The notes beneath the pieces are model-generated. The model was not told the DNA's origin and made no database searches. It was given only the letters and a program-made list of their open reading frames with translations. A stretch of 64,000 nt of DNA from Caprimulgus europaeus (Eukaryota > Chordata > Aves > Caprimulgiformes > Caprimulgidae): assembly GCA_907165065.1 (NCBI GenBank), contig OU015524.1, forward strand, positions 41,979,295 through 42,043,294. Direction: 5' to 3'. The translations under genes and the position numbers were made by a program. Numbering within the stretch: position 1 is the stretch's first letter; each line of letters begins with the position of its first letter. This document shows, one piece after another, positions 27,501 to 40,008 of the stretch.

Positions 27501-27620
27501 ATTTTCCTTCCTAGCTCCTGACAATATGCACATCCAAAGCCTCTAACACACGGCAGAAACCTTTCAACCATAGATTTTATTATACACTTCTCGAGGACTT
27601 TTGCCACTCGGGAGGTGCTC
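24521..27620. other. AT-rich unannotated interval
   Basis: No gene recognised. It contains the T14-A9 block and the A-rich tract at 25477-25540. Paired open frames on both strands at 25894-26244 and 26636-27050 show low-complexity Lys/Ser-rich or Leu-rich translations and no family features. Confidence 0.55.
25477..25540 (+). repeat. T14-A9 block followed by an AAAAT/AAAAG-rich tract
   Basis: Fourteen T (25477-25490) run directly into nine A (25491-25499), then AAAAT-type pentamers and AAAAAG-type units to about 25540. The T/A junction can fold back on itself. It is low-complexity DNA, possibly two merged homopolymer tracts. Confidence 0.85.
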
Positions 27621-28060
27621 AAGGGCCACAAAGATGATGAGAGGCCTGGAGCATCTCCTGTATGAGGAAAGGCTGAGAGAGTTGGGACTCTTCAGCCTGG
27701 AGAAGAGAAGACTGAGGGGGGATCTTATCAATGTCTATAAATACCTGAAGTGCAGGGGCCAAATGGATGGGGCCGGGCTCTTTTCAGTAGTACCCAGTGA
27801 CAGGACAAGGGGCAATGGGCACAAACTGGAACACTGAAAGTTCCATACAAACTTAAGGAAAAACTTTTTTACAGTGAGGGTGTTGGAGCACTGGAACAGG
27901 CTGCCCAGAGAGGTTGTGAAGTCTCCATCTCTGGAGATGTTCAAAACCCGTCTGGATGCTTTCCTGTGCAACCTGTTGTAGGCAACCTGCTTTAGCAGGA
28001 GGGTTGGACTGGATGATCACTGAGGTCCTTTCCAACCCCTGCGATTCTGTGATTCTGTGA
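27621..28060 (+). mobile_element. CR1 retrotransposon, 5'-truncated 3' end
   Basis: The first plus-strand CR1 in the window. It opens in the ORF2 segment reading [20 protein letters not shown], continues through [19 protein letters not shown], and ends with the 3' untranslated part and the tail GCGATTCTGTGATTCTGTGA. ORF2 C-terminal codons are interrupted by a TGA after 'GNGHKLEH' (27835-27837). The 5' truncation is at about 27621. Confidence 0.96.
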
Positions 28061-28713
28061 CATTTGCCACTATGTCAGTTTAATATTATATATACACACA
28101 TAGAAAAGACACATAAAAACACAGATATATAAAAGAAGGCAGGACACACTGTAGAAGTTATTGAAGTTTTTTTCTATTTCCTGACCTATTTTACTCATAT
28201 CTAGTTTTATTTGTTCAATCAGTCTTTGAAAATACTTCACTTTGGCAAAGACATACCAGCAGCATGATATAGTCTCACACCTTCTGCAGACTTTGCTTTG
28301 ACCTTGAGCGTCCAAAAACTTAAGCACCATGTTTAAAAATGAACCCTTGTCATCTGAAGTATGGCACAAGGAAGCAGTTTGTACACTTTGTATCTGCCTG
28401 AGGATGTCTATTCCAGATTCTTCAGCTCATTGTGGACTTGGAGAAACTTTACTACTGGTCCTTGTGACATCTGCTTGTGTCAATGACAGGTAAGAGGCTG
28501 TATCACTGTACAGATCTTTCTCTCTTACCAATGACTTTCATTACAATTCTTTGGTTAGATATAAATAGCATTGCTTCTACCTTGGTATAAAAATCCTGTA
28601 TGACAACAGACAAAACAAAAAGTAAAGTGGAAAAATACAGAGATGCTTGGTTCCTAAAAAGCATCTTCTGAAGAGTGTTTTTTAAGAAAGATCTGAACCA
28701 AGACCTGGAATTT

Positions 28714-28761
28714 AAAAAAACAAACCAAACCAAAACAAATCAAAACAAACCAAAAACCCAA
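28714..28761 (+). repeat. Imperfect AAACC/AAAAC tract
   Basis: Low-complexity DNA made of A runs separated by single or double C. It is the cause of a Lys/Asn/Thr-rich open frame in this spot, which is not a gene. Confidence 0.75.
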
Positions 28762-31700
28762 CTTTGTTTAGAAGAAATCAGAGCAAGTTGTAACAGTTCT
28801 GCCATCTTTGTTGGTGCTATACATCTGAAAGTCAAAACCAGCTACCTTGCTTCCTTACACTAAAATGTTGCACTAAGCCTTCATCAACTTAGTTGATGCA
28901 TGTAGATCACAAGAACTAAGAGCATAAAACGTAGGTCAGGCCCCAGGTGATCTAATCTGAAGTGCAGCTGGGCCAGACATCAGACCCATGCTCTTTGCCC
29001 TTTAAATTTGTAAAAAAATAAGACTTTAAAAAGAAAAATATACATATATCAATTTTATATAAGATATAAAAAGATCAAAAGTAATAGTATTTATAGAAAA
29101 TGTTGATGAAAAATAAAAATTAATGCTACTAGAAAGATAAAGGTGGTGTGAAAAAGGTGTTTTATGCATGGATGGTCATCATAGAAGGAAAAGGTGCTGT
29201 AGTAGAAGATGTAAGATTAAGAGGAATTTATGTAGATGGATTCATGTGAAGTATACCAAACTGGCTGCATGTTCACAATACTGTGGTGAACCAGACCATA
29301 ACAAGCCCAAAGTATGTGTTCAACTAGCTATAGAGGGCTTCAGTGACTGGAAGTAGAGGATGAGAAAGGGCAGAGACCTGGCAGGGCAGGAGCTGGCAGC
29401 CAGTGAATGAGTGCCACTGGCAGAGAAGGCACTTCCAGACATGGCAGGTGATGGGCATTAAGACACTGAGGGACAAATCCATCACAAATTTTTCTTTGCA
29501 TTGTTTTGGATGCCTTCTTTGTGAGATTTGCTTTTCCTTTACAAAGCTTTTGGGACTTGATCATTTCTACTTAGTAGTTATGAGTTAGTTCTGTCTTGAA
29601 CTATATGTTTCTAAGCTTGGTTACTTATACTTTTTCCTGTTTCGCATGGTGCATACTGATGATTACGTAAGAGATGTTGCCTTTAAGAGGAAAGCAGAAA
29701 GAAGAGAGGAAAAATTGTGCAAAAAGAAAAGAGGACAGTTAGTCCCATTGTCAGCAGGCAAAAAGAATGGCATCTAGAAAAACTATTTATATCTGTTGCA
29801 TAAGGGTCTAAATTTTCTGCAGTATCTTCAAATAAACAGTACCCAAGTTTTGATGAGAAACTCATACTTAAAAAGCTGTTTCATCTTATGTTGTAAAAAA
29901 TGCCCAGAAGGGAGCATAAATTTTATGAAATATATGGCCAAGCCTTTCAATTTTAAGTCAAAGAGAACAGTTCTCGGAATCTCCCAGTAGTGAGACCAGT
30001 GTAGCATTAGTTATTTCAGTACAGCCAAAATCTGACAGCAGGATAAAAATGGATTAGAATAGACACTAATGCAAGTAAATCCAGGTGGAATTCTGTGAAC
30101 AGAACATAAGTATTTTGTTTTATGTTTTTGACCACTGCACACAAACCTCACGTTAGTAACAAATAATCTGATTTATTATGTTAAATTTTCTGTTTTATCT
30201 TGGCTATCTGGGAAATAACATTTTATTTATCCTGTTTTAGGAACTGGGCTCAAAAAGAGAGGAGGAAAGAATTTTAACTTTTATGTTACTTTTCATAGTC
30301 CCATTCTTTTGTCTCATATATTTTGCTCTCTCTTCTTCACATCCTCTGAAGGTTTTCTGAAGTCCAGAGATCTCTTGCTTTTAGTTAATATTTTTTTTCC
30401 TACATGTAGTAAACCTGCAAATTGAAGTGCATCAAATGTTTTGACAAAGATTTCAACCACAGTTTATAAAGAGATCTAGTGGTAGCATTTTTGCTTAAAT
30501 TTAATATTCTAGTCCACATTAAAATTATTTTGCTTAGTACAGTCAAATCTAAACCAAAACAGCTAATTTAAATGAAAGCAGAAAAATAAAATATTTACCT
30601 ATTTTGTTGAGATTAATAGTTGATTTGAAAGAAAGCTTACAAATACCTAAAATGCTTAAACATGAATGACCAGTTTGGACTGTATATGCTCCACCTAATG
30701 AGATTTTTGTAGGAAAATCTAATTACAAACTAATATCTTTATATGGCCCTAGTGAAAGAGTTTAATGCAATACAAGCAGTATTATTATAAAGGAAGACAG
30801 AAAGTTAACAAATCTCGATTGTGCACTATATAAAGGATATTCTCCCTGCTAACAAGTGCTAGTAACTTGTCACAGTCTTTCACTCAATTTGCTTGACCTG
30901 TTCGCATAAAACAGGGCAAACAGTAGTGGGCAAAGGGGGGATCACAGTCTGCATGCAGGAGGAATGATTTCTGCTTTTCAGTTGAAAAAAAAGCAGTATG
31001 AAGAATCTGGTTAATCATGTGTTTCCCAGATAACCTATTCTTTCTTCTCATTCAGTCATCTGTCATGTTAGTTAAAATTGTGAACATAATTTACTACTTG
31101 GTCTTTTTTCACTGGAAATCAAAAGCACTAAATCCACAATCCAATAAGTGTACAGTATTGTACACCTCCTAAGCGATGCTGTAAATAACAGAGCTAGTCT
31201 TGCATGAGGTGTTCTTTCCTTAAGCAAATAAATCCTTATTAGATATAAAAAAGTCTCATTTCTCAGGCAAATTATCTACCACAGTGCCTATCCTTATTTT
31301 ATCATCATGTCAAATTATGTTATGTCCATAACATCCTCGGCTTTTTCCTTTAGGAAACTTGTGAAATATGAAAAAAATATGAACATCAATTGAAAACTAT
31401 CTTAAGGAAAAGGAAAAGGGTCAAAATTCAAAGAAGAAATTGCAAGTGAGAACTTCCAACAGGAAAAAAGTGTTCTATCAACAATTTAAAGAGAAGCCAA
31501 ATTACCAGCATCCTTTCCCAAACAATACTCAGTTTAAGCAGAGATCCATATAGTAATATAAATTGTAATTCCAGTTGGTCATGCAGGAAATTCTATTTGT
31601 TTTTAATATAAAGAAGGTTATTTGGGGAACAGAAACCAAACCCACAGTATTTTAGGAATATATATTTTTGTAACAATGCCAAAAACAGTATTTGCACTTT

Positions 31701-34050
31701 TCTATTTGAGGTCTCTAAGGAAATACAGGACACTTGCCATTCACTCCAAGAATTCCCAAGAATCTAACAGCTTCCAGGTTGCCTAAATGTCAGAAAATTT
31801 CCTCCTGGCATATGTTTTACATTTGCAATGTCACTGCTACTTGACACATCTGGACAGTGTCCAAGATTTTGCTTTCTGATATCCCTTGAAAAACAACCAT
31901 CTGTAATGCAATATGTAAAGTATCTATAAAATGACAAACTTAATTAAACAGAAATGGAAAAGGTTTTTGTGCTCTGTGCACACATTTACCAACACAGGGA
32001 ACAGAATACGCACCAGCCTCTTCAAGGGGAATGGACAAAAGTACAGGGCAGAAGATAAACAAAAGAGCTAAACAGAGTGTTACTGGAACCTGGAAAAGCT
32101 GCAGTTGTCAGTACCATCTAAGCAGCACCTCAGCCTACCCTTCACCTGCTCTCCATGGCTTCCAGATCAGATGAGCTGCTCCAGTGGGTGGCTGCTCTAG
32201 TTTAAGGGCTGCTTCTAAACACTTCAGTGGGAATTATGGTACAGCACCATATGAAATAGGTCAGGGGTTACTTCCCTGTCACAATCACCTTGGGTACAAC
32301 CGAGTAAGTGCATTTCAGTCTGCTCCCACCAAATCCTATGAAAATGAGCTGAGCTTGAAAAAGGAAGTTCTACCATTCTGAGTATTGAAATTACCTGTAT
32401 TATTCTCCTAGACCCCTAATTTCTGAAATTGATTCATCCGTACATTACAACTGACTTCATTTATAATCTTCAGTGGATTGTATCTTGACCACAGGAGGAT
32501 TTAGAAATTTTTAAAATCTCACTGCTAATGGTTAGATTTGGGTAGTCTAGTAGAAATACTGTGCAACTGTTCTTATTAAATTCCCTGTATTTATAATGAG
32601 GGAAGACACACCATTCTGTCAATGTCAGTTTGTCCCACTCTTTGAGGACAAAATCTACTATAATTTTTTACATGAAATATTGACTACATCAAAACCAGAA
32701 TTATTAAAGAAAATCATCTGTTCCGTAGCTGAGAACAGAAAGATAAATTCCAATTGGAGTTCTTCATTCCAGATCAGTTACTGATTCCTTTCACAAATGT
32801 GGGTGCTATTGTTGGTTTTCAAGCTGAGCTATCAAATGGCCTGGGGCATCTTTAAGTGTGACAGTTTCCCTCTGGGAGCCCAGTCACATCATGGGGCCTG
32901 GGCTGGTGCCTCAGGCCTTGCACAGGGTTTGCTGGAGAATGACCTGAACTTCCAGAGCAATGAAGAAAGAATAAGGTGTAAAAACACGTTGTAAAACACA
33001 TAAAAATTATTCCAAGCAGGTCCTAGAGTGAAGATTAGGAAGCCATTGACTACAACACCGTCTTCCTTCCAGCAAAGGGTTCAGGATGACAATGACTTGC
33101 TGTACTCCCCCAAACACACCCACCATCAGTCTTAGAACACAGAAAGGCTGTGAAAAGAGGAACATAACACATCAGGAAATATGCATGGCAATTTTAAATT
33201 AATTTTTATTGTTGAGCCTTTTTCTGTTCAGTAGCATTCATTCCTTTATTTTTCTCTTAGATCATTAAAAATAGTTATATTATTAAACTGTTAAGGTTTC
33301 AGTTATATAAATTCCTATTTATTTATTTTTTTTAATTTGAGCAAGGTCTTGAGTGTAAAAGCAGGCAAAAGAGACTTTCCAACTCACATAGACATTAACT
33401 AAAATTAGCAACACACACGTTGTTACATCTATTGACTTGGGTAACCTGTTGTGATCTGTAAATCAAGACTGCATTAAACAAGTGTTTTCAACATAGGGAT
33501 CAGTCTGAATCAACACTTTATTTCCAGACTATTCCAACCTGGTATTATGAAAATCTCAAACTGAAATATGGATCCAAATCAACTGCTTCAAAGAAATGCA
33601 GATGTGTTTTGTGACTCAGGCAGCACCAACTTCACAGCTCAAATCTTTACTCCAGCTATTTAAAGTCATCATTTATGGGCTTCTGGATATCAACATGAAG
33701 GGTAGCAAGTATGGCTATACTGTGCTTAAAAAAAAAAACCCAACTGAATCACTTGATGAATTGGTAAAATTATTATTATTCTAGTTAGGCAGTGTGTTGG
33801 CATAAAAAAGCACAATGTTCTTAACTTTACAGATCATTAGAAAATGTAAAGCTTGCATTGATAGGCATTAGGTAATCTCAAACAAAATCAACTTTCTCTG
33901 GCAGATCAATCTTGCTCTGAAGTGAACATAAGCCATTAACTTTCCTCATCACCTTTTCAATCTCCTTCAGATAAATCCAGAATTTTGTTTACATACTATA
34001 ATTGAATTGAAGACAAGTCCCTTTCTCTTATCTAAACACATATCTCTTGG

Positions 34051-34072
34051 GAGCAATCAATGAGCAATCAAT
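34051..34072 (+). repeat. Tandem duplication, 11 bases x 2
   Basis: GAGCAATCAAT occurs twice in direct succession with no mismatch. This is probably a replication-slippage duplication. Confidence 0.85.
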
Positions 34073-35179
34073 TACAAAGATGAGTGTTAGTTCATCTGTT
34101 ACATGACATGACTCCTTACACAAACCCATTGACCAACATGGAGCACTCGAGATAATACAGTCTTTCCTCTTCCTCTTCTCATAATTCCCAAGAGTGCCTA
34201 GCAAGGACAGATTCCCACAGAAATTGTCTAGTAAAATAGCAGGCAGGATGCAGTTCCATTCCCTCTAAACAATAATCTTTAGGAAAACAAATCTTTCATC
34301 GGGGAAGCCTTAAAATACAAATCCTCTGTTTGCAAAGGAAAGCCTCAAGGTCTCCTCTTCCAACAAGGGTCACGCTCACTCGCCATTCAAGCAACGGCAG
34401 TCAAAATTTGTCCTACTGGCCTGAGCTTAAGCTGGAAAACATTACATTAAAAATACCAGCCTAGCCCAAAATCAGACTTCAGAAATTCACTCCTGGAGAC
34501 CCTTGACATTTTGCTTTGCTCCAGACTCCTGTTTCCAAAAAGTGTAACAAATACAAATTGTGGCACCTACCAGCTGTCTAGCACACAGTACTTGACAATT
34601 TTTCCTGCATCAAGACATGGCACCATCAGATGCCTGCCAGCAGGTCAGTGGGCCAGGCTAAAGGTTGCATGCCCTGTGCACAGACACCTCACAGGTGATC
34701 CCACACCTGCATTTCTGCTCCCATGTGGGTATGACGAAAGCCCCATCTTGCCCTCTCGCTGTAGCTGCATAAGTATGTTTCCTTAAAAATAGAGACCACA
34801 TAGCCCCCAGTAGTCACCTCTGATCACCTTCCAGGTCCAGATGTGAATCAAACATACAGGTGAAAACTCTGGGGTTGGTAAGCTGGCAGCATCAAAGGTG
34901 AATAGCAGGTCAGAAATGATCCTATCTATCAGGCAATGAAACCAGCAGAGGACAATTCTTCTGTCCTTGTCATGTTACAGTGGCATAGGATAATTATTTA
35001 GTGTCAGATTAGAGGTTTTAGAGTAATGTCATGATTTGTAGATCTTTTCATGTGCCTAAGATAACCATTAGACTGGCACAAAGTTTATACTTAAGTGTAT
35101 AGGGGACCACAAGGGCCCCTCACAATATCCTTCTCTCTCATTTGGAGAGATAGGGATTTGATGGGTCATGGTGGTAAAA

Positions 35180-35393
35180 GCCAATTTTAGGCTTTGCTAA
35201 TTACTACACCTCCCCCCACCCCAGTCCTTTGAACTTGCAGACTAGTAAAACACAATCACCTTAGGCTTCCAGCAACAACTAGAAACATCAATATATTGTC
35301 AACATTCTTCTCACAACAAATCTGATACTGAAACCAAACCACAGCACTATTCTAGCTACTGAGAAAAAAAAATAACTCTATCTTAGTGAAACC
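35180..35393 (-). mobile_element. ERV LTR fragment (U3 part), same family as 52800-53503
   Basis: On the minus strand it matches the first about 220 bases of the LTR at 52800. Shared words include TTCTAGCTACT, CAACATTCTTCTCA, GCAGACTAG, GTCCTTTG and TTGCTAATTAC, in the same order. Over one 97-base stretch about 80% of positions agree by eye. The outer LTR end (TTTCAC/GTGAAA region) lies at the right side, touching the CR1 that starts at about 35394. The remainder of the LTR (R, U5) is missing on the left, where similarity stops near 35180. It is non-coding and no viral gene remnant is seen beside it. Confidence 0.8.
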
Positions 35394-36460
35394 TGGGTGG
35401 ACTGTTCAGTGGATGAGGAATTAGTTGGATTGTTACATCCAGAGGGTACTGGTTAACAGCTCAATATCAAGAAGGAGATTAGTGACGATTGGTGTCCCTC
35501 AGGAGTCCATACTGGGACCAGTACTATTTCATATCTTCATCGATGACACAGTGAGGTTGAGTGCACCCTCAGCAAGTTTGCAGGTGACAAGAAGTTGAGT
35601 GCTGCAGTTGACACCCCAAAGGGACAGTATGCAACCCAAAGGGACCTGGACAAGTTTAAGACATGGGCCTGTGTGAACCTCGTGAGGTTCAATAAGGCAA
35701 AGTGCAAGATCCTGCACCTGGGTAGGGGCAATCCCCAGTATCAATACAGGCTGGGGGATGAAGGGATTGAAAGCAGCTCTGAGAAGGAGGACTTAGGGGT
35801 ACTGGTGGATGAAAAGCTGGACATGAGCCTGCAATGTGCACTTGCAGCCCAAAAAGCCAACCATATCCCAGGCTACACCAAAAGAAGGGTGACCAGCAAA
35901 TAGAGGGAGGTGATTCTCCCCCTCTACTCCGCTCTGGTGAGATACCACCTGCAGTACTGCACCCAGCTCTGGAGGCCTCAGCACAAGAAAGACATGGATC
36001 TGTTGAAGTGGGTCCAGAGGAGGGCCACAAAAATGATCAGAGGGATGGAACACCTCTCCCATGAAGAAAGGCTGAGAGAGTTGGGGTTCAGCATGGAGAA
36101 GAGAAGGCTCTGGGAAGACCTTATTGAAGCCTTTCAATACTTAAAGGAAGCCTGTAAGAAAGATGGGGACAGACTTTTTAGCAGCACCTTTAGAGATAGG
36201 ACAAGGAGTAATGGCATTTAACTAAAAGAGGGTAGATTTAGATGTAAGGAAGGAATTTTTTACAATGAGGGTGGTGCAACACTGGAACAGGCTGCCCAGA
36301 GAGGTGGTGGAAGCCTCATCCCTGGAAACATTCAAGCTAAGGTTGGACAAGGCTCTGAGCAACCTGATATAGTTGAAGATGTCCCTGCTCACTGTGGTGG
36401 GGTTGAACTAGATGACCTTTAAAGGTCCCCTCCAACCCAAACCATTCTACGATTCTATGA
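35394..36460 (+). mobile_element. CR1 retrotransposon, about 1.07 kb, 5'-truncated
   Basis: Starts within the RT coding region with GTGGACTGTTCAGTGGATGA, a typical CR1 ORF2 segment. It runs through the TGGTGTCCCTCAGGAGTCC motif (coding the family's 'SGVPQGS'-like turn), the site of the catalytic FADD box, the C-terminal region, and a 3' end finishing CATTCTACGATTCTATGA. It belongs to a different 3' subgroup from the 27.6-kb and 38.9-kb copies (tail preceded by CTTTAAAGGTCCCCTCC). It abuts the LTR fragment on its left without a visible gap. Confidence 0.96.
35577..36221 (+). pseudogene. CR1 ORF2 remnant with altered catalytic box and in-frame stop
   Basis: One frame stays readable from 35577 to 36221. 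The RT catalytic box, FADD in the family, reads FAGD here (35577-35588), so the second metal-binding Asp-Asp pair is broken. Downstream come [20 protein letters not shown] and [20 protein letters not shown], then an in-frame TAG at 35901-35903, after which the same frame continues as [13 protein letters not shown] (with the M at 35910), [20 protein letters not shown] and DRTRSNGI, where it ends at 36221. The endonuclease domain and N-terminal half are absent. It cannot encode a working protein. Confidence 0.88.
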
Positions 36461-38899
36461 AACTGCACTGAAGGCACTTTTGTTTGAATACAAGGGCAAA
36501 TGTTCAGTCTGTGGGGCCTATTTAGCTGTGAGCTCCAGTTATGAGCAGCAGCTTTAGCTACTTGGGCGTTTTCAAAAGTGCAAAGCTTGAAAAAATAATA
36601 ACTATGTTGTAAAGAGAAATTTTATCGCTGTAAGAGTGGGGAACACATGCTAATGAAACACAGGGCAAAAAACCAGTTACTCAGATCCTTCACTAGCAAA
36701 AAAAAGCACAGTTGCATTGATTTCTGTAATTTCTTTTGTTTAGCCATAGCCATTTACATCAGCTTGAGAAGCTGTCAATGTGATTAACACCTCTTAATTT
36801 CTTAAAGGCTGTTTGATTTTCATGCAGTTTGTAAGTACTGAGCACTGTAGAAGACAAAGCTGCTCACTGTGGTCTCTGACCTTAGATTGGTTTTCAGGCA
36901 TTATTGTATTAAAGATCACTGCACACTGCATCCATCAAAAAACCTGTCAGTCCTAACACCAGAGATGTTAGCAGTCACAACAGTATGTGATAAAAAATAC
37001 CCACTGATTACAGCTAGGCTGGTGATTTTATGTTAATGTCATTGTACCTAGGCTTTTGAAAAGAAATGCCATAGAAGCAGTTACATTTTTAGAGCATGAG
37101 GACTGTAGATTGATGGAGTTGTGTGAAGTACATGGAAAAAAGGAATACCTATAATGTTATAAATAGGAAGATAAATGCTCACTGGACAGTCTGACTATTA
37201 AGATTTACAGAGATAGTTAAGCATCTTCATATCTAAAAAAGCAGCTAACCCAGATTAGCTGACTCTGGATTATTTTCAGTACCTTTTAATTATCTTTATA
37301 ACACTAATTCCACAATCCACAGTTTAAAATATTTAGAAAATTCTGGACAAGAGGGTTTGTTGTATATGGGTTTTGTCATTCTTTTATAATTTTATTATTA
37401 ATTTTCTTCATACATCTAGGATGACTGCAATACAAACAACCTTATGTTATATTTATTCTGTGATAAGGTTCCCAAGACATTTCTTACAGATGGGGATTCT
37501 GTCTATGTGAGAGACACCACAGAGGATGTCATCCAACAATCCCTTGATCTCTAAAATGATCATTACAGCAGCTTTCAACTGCACTCAAATAATAAGTGAA
37601 TAATTTTAAAGGGAAAAATATAACTCATTGGAGACATTTGTCCTCTAAGATTCATAACAACCGATTAAAATGCCTTCTGTGTCCCACTAGTTTTCATTAC
37701 CAAATGAGCATGCCTTAAAAATCTTGATGAGAAAGAAAATGAGCAAAGGGCATTCATGATGAGGATTAAATATGCTTAGCCCAAACCATTGGAATTAATT
37801 TCAAAAGCTTAAATGAGAGACAATTCAATGCTGTGAGGATTGAAAGATGGGAATAATCTGATCTGTAGTCTGCATTTTAAGGTAAAAATAAAACATTCAG
37901 TAGTAAATCAGACTGAGTTTTTTGCCAGGCAGTGTCCCAAGCCTTCCACACCAGATCTTTCTGTTTCTCAGACAGTGAAAAGAAAATAAAACAACCCAGA
38001 CTCTGCAGTATATTTAATTTCAAACTGACTTGTGATTAACAAGTAAAATACGTACAAAAATCAGCTCAAATGGGCACCACTGTTATTACAGTATTAACTG
38101 TTTCCCCAATCCAATATATTTATACTGAATGAGCATTTATTGATCCTCAAGAGCTGATTAACATGTGAACAAACCAGATGATGAATTAATTAACCCAAAC
38201 ACTCAAGATTTACAGATTGCAGTCTCTGGTCTAGCTAGAATTAATTTTCTGATCAGAGAATTATTAATGACAGATTACCCATAAATAAGATCACAACTTT
38301 GAACAAGAGAGGTTTCCCCAAAGTGCAAATTTGCAAAAAAAAAAATGGAAATCCAAATGCCACATCCATAAATGCTGATTACAATTACCTTACAATTCTG
38401 GCATTCACCCAGTATTTTGTGTTATTTAAACAAAACAGGCATCTTAATTAACCTATTTCTGGTTTCTCTAGCACAAAGTGAACCTTGGGGATTATGAAAT
38501 GGGAACATAGTGCACACCAACATAGAAACACACTGGCGGCTATTTAAGAGATTGCAGAATCTGGAAAAGGGCTATTTCCAGAAATACAGGTTTAAAAGGA
38601 TCTGTGCCTCTGACAGGAATCAGTGGAGACCCATCCAACCTCTCCTCGCCCCACCATGCATAGGGAATGACAATAATGGTTTCAGCTCAAAATAGAATAG
38701 GGTTTACCAGAAAACATGTTCTCCTTTTGACACCGTTCCCATCACTGCTGTTTCCCTATCTCTCAATCTTCACAAGGCCCAGTGAGCTGTGGAGGCATTT
38801 GGCATAAGGTTACCCTCTGCAACCCAGGCTTTCTTTCCAATGGAATGCTATTTTTGCTACCTTGGTATTTTAGCTTACAAAAATGTTTCTCTACACTCT
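36461..38899. other. AT-rich unannotated interval, candidate regulatory DNA
   Basis: No gene or repeat family recognised between two CR1 copies. The subregion at about 38150-38285 holds a dense cluster of TAAT/ATTA cores and is described separately. Open frames are short. Confidence 0.5.
38150..38285. promoter_or_regulatory. Candidate homeodomain-site cluster, unproven
   Basis: Within about 135 bases there are several TAAT/ATTA cores, including the palindrome GAATTAATTAACCC near 38183-38195, then AGAATTAATTTTC and GAATTATTAATGACAG. Such cores bind homeodomain proteins. In AT-rich DNA they also arise by chance, so this is a candidate only. Confidence 0.22.
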
Positions 38900-38929
38900 A
38901 TGAAAGACAGGAGAATATAACCCCAAGTA

Positions 38930-40008
38930 AGTCCTTCGACCTCTTCAAGGACCTACTTGTGGGTATCTCATGGACTAGAGTGGAAGGTAAGGGGGCCCAA
39001 GAGAGTTGGTTAATGCTCAAGCACAACTTCCTCCAAGCCCAAGACTGGTGCATCGCTAAGAGAAAGAAATCAGGCAAGAGTGGCAGGAAATCCACGTAGA
39101 CGAGCAAGGAGCTAATGGGAAAATTTAAAGGGAAGAGAAAGGTCTATGAAATGTGGAAAAAGGGTCTAACCACATGGGAGGAATATAAAAATGTGGTCAG
39201 GGCGTGCAGGGATGCAATGAGGAGGGCTAAGGCCCACTCGGAATTAAATCTAACAAAGGAGGTTAAAGAAAACAAAAAAGGGTTTTTTTGGTACATCAAT
39301 AATAAAAGGAAGACCAGGGAAAATGTGGGCCCACTGTTGAACGAGGCAGGTATCCTGGTAACAGGAGACTCTGAGAAGGCAGAGATACTCAATGCCTTCT
39401 TTGCTTCAGTCTTTCTGGCTAAAAGTGCTTCTTGGGAATCCCAGATGCTAGAGGGAAGAGAGACAGTCTGGAGAGAGGAAGGCTGCCCCTTGATTGAGGA
39501 AGAACTGGTCACAGATAGCCTAAACAAAATCAATATAAACAAATTCATGGGCTTTGATGGGATGCACCCACAAATGCTGAAGGAGCTGATGGAGTTGATT
39601 ACTAAAATGCTCTCTATTATCTTTGAAAGGTCTTGGACAATGGGAGAGGTGCCTGAAGACTGGAGGATAGCCAATGGCACTCCATTCTCCAAAAAGGGCA
39701 AGAAGGAGAATCCAGGCAACTACAGGACAGTCAGTCTCACCTCTGTCTCTGGGAAGGTGATGGAACAGCTCATTCTTGATACTTTCTCTAAGCAATTGGA
39801 AGAAAAGAAGGTTGTCAGAAGTAGTCAATATGATTTCACTAAGGGGAAATCATGCTTGACCAATCTGGTAGCCTTCTATGCTGTCATCACCAGCTGGGTA
39901 GATGAGGGGAAAGCAGTGGATGTTGTCTACCTTGATTTCAGCAAGACTTTTGATACTGTCCACCACAACATCCTTGTAGCAAAGCTTTTCTACTTTGAAG
40001 ATGTATGA
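38930..40008 (+). pseudogene. CR1 ORF2 fragment: N-terminal part of the reverse transcriptase domain
   Basis: One frame runs through this stretch with a single in-frame TAG at 39097-39099, then is open for 297 codons from 39115. Visible family features, counted from the Met at 39115: a linker with EYKNVVRACRDAMRRAKAHS (about residues 22-41), GFDGMHPQMLKELMEL before the RT core, PGNYRTVSLTSVSGKVMEQ (about 200-218), the GKSCLTNLVAFY block, and RT motif A reading YLDFSKTFDTVHHN (about 272-285), whose Asp binds catalytic metal. The frame ends at 40008 by frameshift just after 'ILVAKL'. It is homologous to LINE reverse transcriptases that copy their own RNA at a nicked target. It is a relic. Confidence 0.9.

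Larger units (their letters stand above)
28061..35179. other. AT-rich unannotated interval
   Basis: Seven kilobases with no recognised gene or interspersed repeat. Simple features are an A/C-rich imperfect AAACC-type tract at 28714-28761, an 11-base tandem duplication at 34051-34072 and short A runs. Open frames are short and scattered over both strands. Confidence 0.55.

Noticed and set aside
29168-29356. 62-codon basic plus-strand frame (RRKRCCSRRCKIKRN).
   Set aside because: Arg/Lys-rich because of A/G-rich DNA. No zinc-finger spacing or other motif.
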